A DNA stretch of 64,000 nt from Telmatactis stephensoni (taxonomy: Eukaryota > Cnidaria > Anthozoa > Actiniaria > Isophelliidae): positions 310,001 to 374,000 of the forward strand of contig JALIZF010001883.1 in NCBI GenBank assembly GCA_029948255.1. The letters run 5' to 3'. Both the position numbers and the translations under genes were made by a program. A model generated the notes under the pieces. The model did not search any database. It saw only the letters and a list, made by a program, of their open reading frames with translations, and was not told the DNA's origin. This document shows, piece by piece, positions 58,602 through 64,000 of this stretch; positions within the stretch are counted from its first letter, which is position 1, and every line of letters begins with the position of its first letter.

Positions 58602-61600
58602 ATGATATTCTTGGCGCTGTTTCTTGTCCTTCCAGCCCTTATTGCAGGTATGTTTACAAATACAAAGTTAAGTAGATCCTAAAATGTGCGTAAATTTATA
58701 GAATTATGAAAATTCAGATTAAAAATAAGGACTTGTGTATTTTTGTCATTTCTCTCAAATGGCTGCGCAGCGAGACATTTTTTACAAGTTTATTGAGTTT
58801 TGTATCAGTATTTCCATGTACATATATCACGGCAATACAATGCAAATGTATCCATACTATATTGCAATAAGTAAGGCTAAATCCACATTGATCCAGATAC
58901 ATTTCGAAACTTGTCTCGTTTACTACGGTTAGGCCTTCTGCATGTCCACATAAAAAAGAGCGTCATTCATTTGTTTAAGAAGACATTTCATTCCAGTATG
59001 AGTTAAGAGTAAAACTTTGAGCAAAAAGCTAAGAATGATCTACAAAGTTCATGTATCTGAGAGATCTCGTGTACGGTTTGCCAAATATTGCGCCTAACAT
59101 GCCAGCTGAGTTGGATTTATTCCTATGTACACTCAAAACTTCATGATTATATGACGAGTAGAAAGCTGAGACGAAGTCATAGTTCAATGTCAGGTCTAGG
59201 TATTCGCCTGAATGATTGTATCGACTTGCGGCTTGCCTATCGTTCCTGTTGACGAAGAATGGTGTTTTTACTAACCAATATTTTATAATAAAATGTGATT
59301 TGCTAGTTTGAATGTCTTTCAGGATGCGGGCAACGCCCCGCAGGTTCTCGAGTCATCAATGGTGACAACGCAGCTCCCCATTCATGGCCGTGGCAGATCT
59401 CTCTTCGTAAAAATGGTAAACGTGGGCCTTATCATACCTGTGGAGGTACTTTAGTCAGCCCCGACTGGGTCGTTACTGCTTCACACTGTGTCGTCAAAGA
59501 ACAGGATCCAAAGGTTTACACCGTGGTTGTCGGTGAGTGTTGTTGGGAAGATGTACGGCCGGCCTGTACTCATGGGTGGAACAGAATCAGAGGTTATTGG
59601 GCTCCTAGTAGGCTGTTTAGAGTTATTCTTTTAAAACTGGTAAACTAGATAAGGGAATTATCTCTCTATGAGATAAACTTCCAATTTGAACAGAAGAGCT
59701 GCAAACTTAGAGGAAAGTCTCTGTCCTACACACGACCTAACCTTCATCCAGCGTCCGTTATAATGCCTTTTAAAATGACATTTCCTGTGTCCTGGAAAAT
59801 AGTTATTAAATACCAAATTTCGTCCAGGATGTAGTTAAATTTTTGTATATATCGGATACCTACAATCCTTGCCAAAATTTGTTGGCACAATGTGAAATTT
59901 ACGGATATTTTTTACAATTATACACTTTGCGGCCATATTCATTGGACCTCCCTCCCCCTGTACACTGTTGCTGGTAGCGGCTAAAAGGTACGTCGGACTG
60001 ATTGCCGAGTAGTAGGTATCGGGGTTTTCACAGCAACATTGTACACGGGGCGTGGGGAAAGCCAATCTCATTACCATCCAATGTGCACGCGCATCCCGAC
60101 AAAATCGTGCCAACAATTCTGGCAATGATTGTAGCTAGTTCAATGAGTTTCATGTGTCAACATTAGTATGGACATCTCCTAGACTCTCTAGTGTCTTGAC
60201 GCTAGGTTCTTGATACTGTCACCTGACAGTAAAATAGAAATTTCTCTATCGGCTACTGCAGTTATAATTCTAGTTGTGGTTCTGAACAAATGTACCAGTA
60301 AATGTATATCGACTTCTGCTTTACACAGGCGGCCATTATAGAACAGCAACTACGAGTATCGAGCAGAGATTGTCCATCAAAAAACTTATTGTTCATCCCG
60401 ACTACCCTGGAAAAAGAGGTCTGAAACACGATATCGCACTGATTCAACTTAGCAGACCAGTTACACTGACTGACAAGATCAACGTCGCTTGTTTACCAAC
60501 TAAGCATGTCAAGGAAGGTGCTAAATGCTACATCACTGGTGAGCATCCTGTTCTTTATCCTCCTATTATTCTCCCTAGTATCAAAATTACGATTTCTTTA
60601 CCTTTGTCCTCTTCTCTCTCCTACAGCTCCGATTTTTCCTATGCTAACCAATATGACACGAAGTCCTAACCACTACCTTGAACGGTTATCTCCTTTTCAT
60701 TATTTGTATACATGCATGTTCTTTGTAGGATGGGGTCGAACGGAAAAGGGCTCGTCAGCAGAAATTCTTCAGCAGGCGTTACTTCGACCAGTTTCTCAAG
60801 AAGCCTGTAGAAAGATATGGTTGGTAGAATATGGACCACATTTGTGTGCTGGCGAAGGTCGTGCAGGAGCAACAGGAGGATGTAATGGCGATAGTGGAGG
60901 TCCCTTGGTGTGTGAGGAAAATGGACGATGGGTGCTTCATGGAGCTGTTAGTTTTGGCATGAAATGGTGTCCTACTACTCACTACACTGTCTTTTCCAGG
61001 GTTTATAGTTATATTGACTGGATTCGTGGACACATGGGACTAGGTATGTACTGACGTGAGACTAGGTAGTAGAACAGTTTTTAAAACAGATTTTGTGGGG
61101 CTAATTGCTTTATTATTTAAGCATTTTCAGGTACATGGAATGCTAGCTTGAACAAACAAATATATTATTTGCGGAGATTCCAAAACCAAGGAGTTGTTTC
61201 TACAATTTTCATATGGAAACATTTGGTTGTTTCAAGTTAGCGTGCGAGCGTTCTAGCTGATTCCTCGAGAAGACAGTAGCCAATCAGCGCAAAGTAAACC
61301 TGCACAACTTGTTAGCATCACCCCGAAGGGATAAGCAAATCTATGCCCTACCCCGGTAGGGTATTGTGGGTTTTTAATAAATCAATAAAATATCATTAAA
61401 TGTGAATTTTCTTTCTTAACTGATTTTTAAGAAACAATATAGAAAATTTTATAGAATTTACATCTTAAAAAAAACAGTTTTTGCGAAATTTTAAAGCTTC
61501 CAAATGTATTTACAAACTTTTCCTTCGAGCCCCTCCCGCCGTCAGGACATTTTGGCGAAGCGGGTTTTACTTAGAGTCCCTTGACTCGCGCCTCAGAATC

Positions 61601-63382
61601 TCGTTGAAGCGAAGTTCAAGTCCATGATATCTTAAAATTAGCCAATTTATGTCATTATTTTGAGCGGTAGCTTCCTCCAGAAGAGCTAGCGAAGCAAGTT
61701 GACCAGCACGGACAAGTTTAGGATCTTGAATAATTGGAAACCACTTCTCAGGCTGGATTTCTGTCTTGGTAATTGAAGTTGACGAGTAGCTGGTTTGGGC
61801 GCAACTGAAAGACTTTCGGCTATTTGAGGATATTTTTCAGCTAAAGCTGCTAGCAAATTCTTGATTTCAGACTTTAACTTGATAAGATCGACATTGTTGT
61901 TGTCAGTACAAGATACTTCGAGGTATTCGAGGAGAGGAACAGATTTAGATAATTTAGGTACGAATGTATCAAGGATTTCAGTAAAACATAAGTTCTCTGC
62001 GAGTTTGTTTAGACGGGCCTGGCGATAGTACGGAGTTGTATTCAGGAGGTTTTGTACGCATTCTTCCGCTCTAACTTTTGGCCGACGATGTGTAGGATAG
62101 TTTGTGTAATGCCTCGATAGTGACGAACGTCTAGTATACGACTTCAAACAAAATTCGCAAGAAAATTGATGGTCTTCCATTATGAGTCCATTATCGTTGA
62201 AGTCCAAATACCAAAAGAAAGTGAATTAAGAACACTACAGTGCCATAGATATAAACTAAATGCTCTATTTATTCACGTGAATATCAGAAGTTATATAATC
62301 CAAATTTAAAAACCTTACTCACTGTTTGTCTAGTCAAAATACCGTCGTGTTAAAGCAATGGAACAAATAAAAGCCTTCAAATGAATCAGCTTTTTATTTT
62401 TAGCTTGTTAGTTGAGAAGTGTAATTGAACAAACCATGAATACTACTTATTACGCCAATATCATCTCTCTCTTAACCCTGCTTTGGGGTTTTCCCAGGTG
62501 AATGTTTGCATTTTACGCATCGCCGCACTACCGATATAAATAGCGTCAGGGTGCTAACAAGTTATGTGCGTTTTGGAGAAGGCGTGGTTACGGAGGAATC
62601 AGCTAGTTATATTACAAACATTCTGTCATCAGGGCTGTGTTTCTGTCTTGGCTGATTACATATATTTTTTCTTATCTTATGTATTTTATGCTACCATTCT
62701 GTTGTGTTTCGTAGGTCCAATGCCGACAGGAGCACCAACACCACCCATCATTACCCCTCCCCTACCAAACACAACTCCACTTCTACCACAGCCTACAACT
62801 CCTTCACCAGGTAAAATGACAATCATTAGAGAAAAAATTGTAATTTACCTACGTAAAGTTGTACATTTACATTTGTAAGATTTGTGTACTACGGTAAAAT
62901 GATCCACTGCCTACTTTCCACAATAATGACCAACTTTAGAACCTTTAGAATTAGGACGTGATCAACATAATATCTCAGCCAAACGGATCTCAACCAAAAA
63001 TCTTATCTCGTTATTTTGAGCCGTTTCAAAAACGATCTCATTACGCCTAAGGTTGCATGACTGCCTATTTTCGATTGTCAGTTCTCTACACTCTACCTCG
63101 ACCACACAGTCCCTACAACGGTCAGTACACATCCTGATACACATTTCAGAGTTCAAAGATGAAGAGAAGTACATATAAAGCAGCTGTATGTACTTGCCTA
63201 TGAACGAAGGCATTCAAGAGAAGAGTAGAGAAGAGGGACAGATAGTTTAATTAGTTTGTAACACAGTAAATTCTTCTTTGAAGGAGGATGTACAGACGCG
63301 TGGGGATCCAGGTGTCAAATGTACAAAAGATATTGTCACCTGCCGTTTGCGAAGAAAGCATGCAAAAAGACTTGCAAAGCTT
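58602..63382 (+). CDS. Secreted chymotrypsin/elastase-like serine protease with Pro/Thr-rich linker and ShK domain (gene 3, last exon not seen)
   Basis: Coding exons 58602-58647, 59323-59532, 60329-60538, 60729-61043, 62715-62810, 63284-63382, all phase 1. The signal peptide is MIFLALFLVLPALIA; propeptide GCGQRPAGSR, activation site R/VING. Triad: His70 (VTASHC, where genes 1 and 2 have TAAHC), Asp120 (LKHDIALIQL), Ser211 (NGDSGGP). The S1 pocket residues Gly189, Gly216 and Thr226 are as in its paralogs. The linker is Pro/Thr-rich (APTPPIITPPLPN) and differs from the PPPTN repeats of genes 1 and 2. The ShK exon has six cysteine positions in order, the last split T/ across the GTAAGT donor. 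By analogy a tiny exon (GT plus stop) should follow; none was recognised before 64000, so the 3' end is open. The ShK acceptor may be 63284 or 63287. It is more divergent than the gene 1/gene 2 pair and head-to-head with gene 2. Confidence 0.87.
61686..62180 (-). CDS. Small C2H2-zinc-finger-like ORF nested in an intron of protease gene 3
   Basis: 164 aa from the ATG at 62180. Near the N-terminus FSCEFCLKSYTRRSSLSRHY resembles a C2H2 finger: C8, C11, H24, H31, with C-x2-C-x12-H spacing but an unusual six residues between the histidines. Next comes a basic segment (THRRPKVRAEE), then LNKLAENLCFTEILDTFVPK and an acidic and Leu-rich part likely to be helical. It lies between protease exons 4 and 5 on the opposite strand. 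I do not recognise the family. It could be an intronless nested gene, a domesticated transposon piece or a decayed copy. Confidence 0.5.
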   Translation of the reverse strand: MEDHQFSCEFCLKSYTRRSSLSRHYTNYPTHRRPKVRAEECVQNLLNTTPYYRQARLNKLAENLCFTEILDTFVPKLSKSVPLLEYLEVSCTDNNNVDLIKLKSEIKNLLAALAEKYPQIAESLSVAPKPATRQLQLPRQKSSLRSGFQLFKILNLSVLVNLLR

Positions 63383-63618
63383 GTAAGTGAGATCTTCCTA
63401 AAACAACAACATCCAAGGAAATCTATGGGAATCATTATGTCAGTCGTCTCTCGTTCTCACCAAAAAATACCCCTGTGGACGTTCGGTTGTCTATTAGAAC
63501 TTATTCTAGAAGTCAAAAATCGATCTCGTTTCAGATCTATTCTCGTTTGTAATATGTGGACAAGCTACAGTAACTATTAAAAATCCGCCAATGTGAATTT
63601 TTAGTTCCGGAACAAGTT

Positions 63619-63912
63619 TTAATATAAAGACATTGTACCCCGGGTTTTTTTGCTTTGGAGCGAGGCGATTGACAGAGTAATAGCCTGTGTTCCCGCAGAT
63701 GATACTAAAAGCCTTCTAGTTGCATGAAGAATTTTAGAGCTTGCAATCTGACATGCAATGTCACGACAGCACAAAGCCGATCGAAGGTGTCCGTTTTCTA
63801 TACAATCTAATTCCACTCTTCTTGCAACTAACGCACTGCGAGCTGCAAGGGCAGTTAAGGTGGACAATAGAAAGTAATTCGAGTAGTTGTTTCGCAACGT
63901 AGTTGTTGCCAT
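63619..63912 (-). CDS. Unrecognised 97-aa ORF
   Basis: ATG start (63912) to stop (63619). The protein is Ala/Leu/Ser-rich with several cysteines (ALCCRDIACQIASS) and no signal or domain that I know. It may be chance; it is reported because composition and start are reasonable and nothing else explains the stretch. Confidence 0.2.
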   Translation of the reverse strand: MATTTLRNNYSNYFLLSTLTALAARSALVARRVELDCIENGHLRSALCCRDIACQIASSKILHATRRLLVSSAGTQAITLSIASLQSKKTRGTMSLY

Positions 63913-64000
63913 AGAAAACTGTTTTGTGCATCAGAACTCTCAGCCAAATCAGATGACACGTCTAGAGTTATGCAATACCAATCAGTACATGATATATTTT

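Noticed and set aside
62181..62207. Longer N-terminus for the nested zinc-finger ORF
   Set aside because: The extension begins with TTG; the first ATG is at 62180 just before the finger.

Overview
This window is animal nuclear DNA, most likely from an anthozoan cnidarian (a stony coral or sea anemone). The signs are GT-AG introns throughout, AT-rich non-coding DNA crowded with short inverted-repeat elements, secreted S1 proteases that end in a ShK-type six-cysteine module, and a large animal TPR-CHAT protein. The species call is inference. I see no bacterial or viral genome organisation, rRNA, tRNA gene or CRISPR array.

Layout. (1) 1-3281, minus strand: first two coding exons of an HGSNAT-like gene that runs off the left edge. 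(2) 3300-7360: a cluster of inverted-repeat elements. (3) 7370-9961, plus: a single-exon TPR-CHAT protein of 863 aa. (4) 11801-28161, minus: a complete 20-exon gene for heparan-alpha-glucosaminide N-acetyltransferase (HGSNAT), 629 aa. I assembled it by hand and every exon junction is in phase. Its introns hold a CR1/L2-like retrotransposon end, several MITEs and a 1.3 kb long-TIR element carrying a broken PIF1 helicase fragment. (5) 28200-35600: no live gene; a 278 bp pentanucleotide tract just upstream of HGSNAT, an hAT-like transposase pseudogene and nested foldback elements. (6) 35939-43935 (+), 50578-55581 (-) and 58602 to beyond 63382 (+): three paralogous secreted proteases. Each has signal peptide, S1 trypsin-like domain, proline-rich linker and ShK domain. 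The first two converge; the second and third diverge. A small antisense C2H2-like ORF lies in an intron of the third.

How they relate. HGSNAT is a lysosomal membrane enzyme of heparan sulfate breakdown, and a tandem relative lies beyond the TPR-CHAT gene. The three proteases form a local family. The catalytic parts of the first two are almost identical, while their linkers and ShK modules differ, which suggests recent duplication or gene conversion with divergence at the C-terminus. The rest is mostly non-autonomous DNA transposons. Several have target-site duplications readable in the sequence: 9 bp, as in Mutator-like elements, or 8 bp, as in hAT-like elements.
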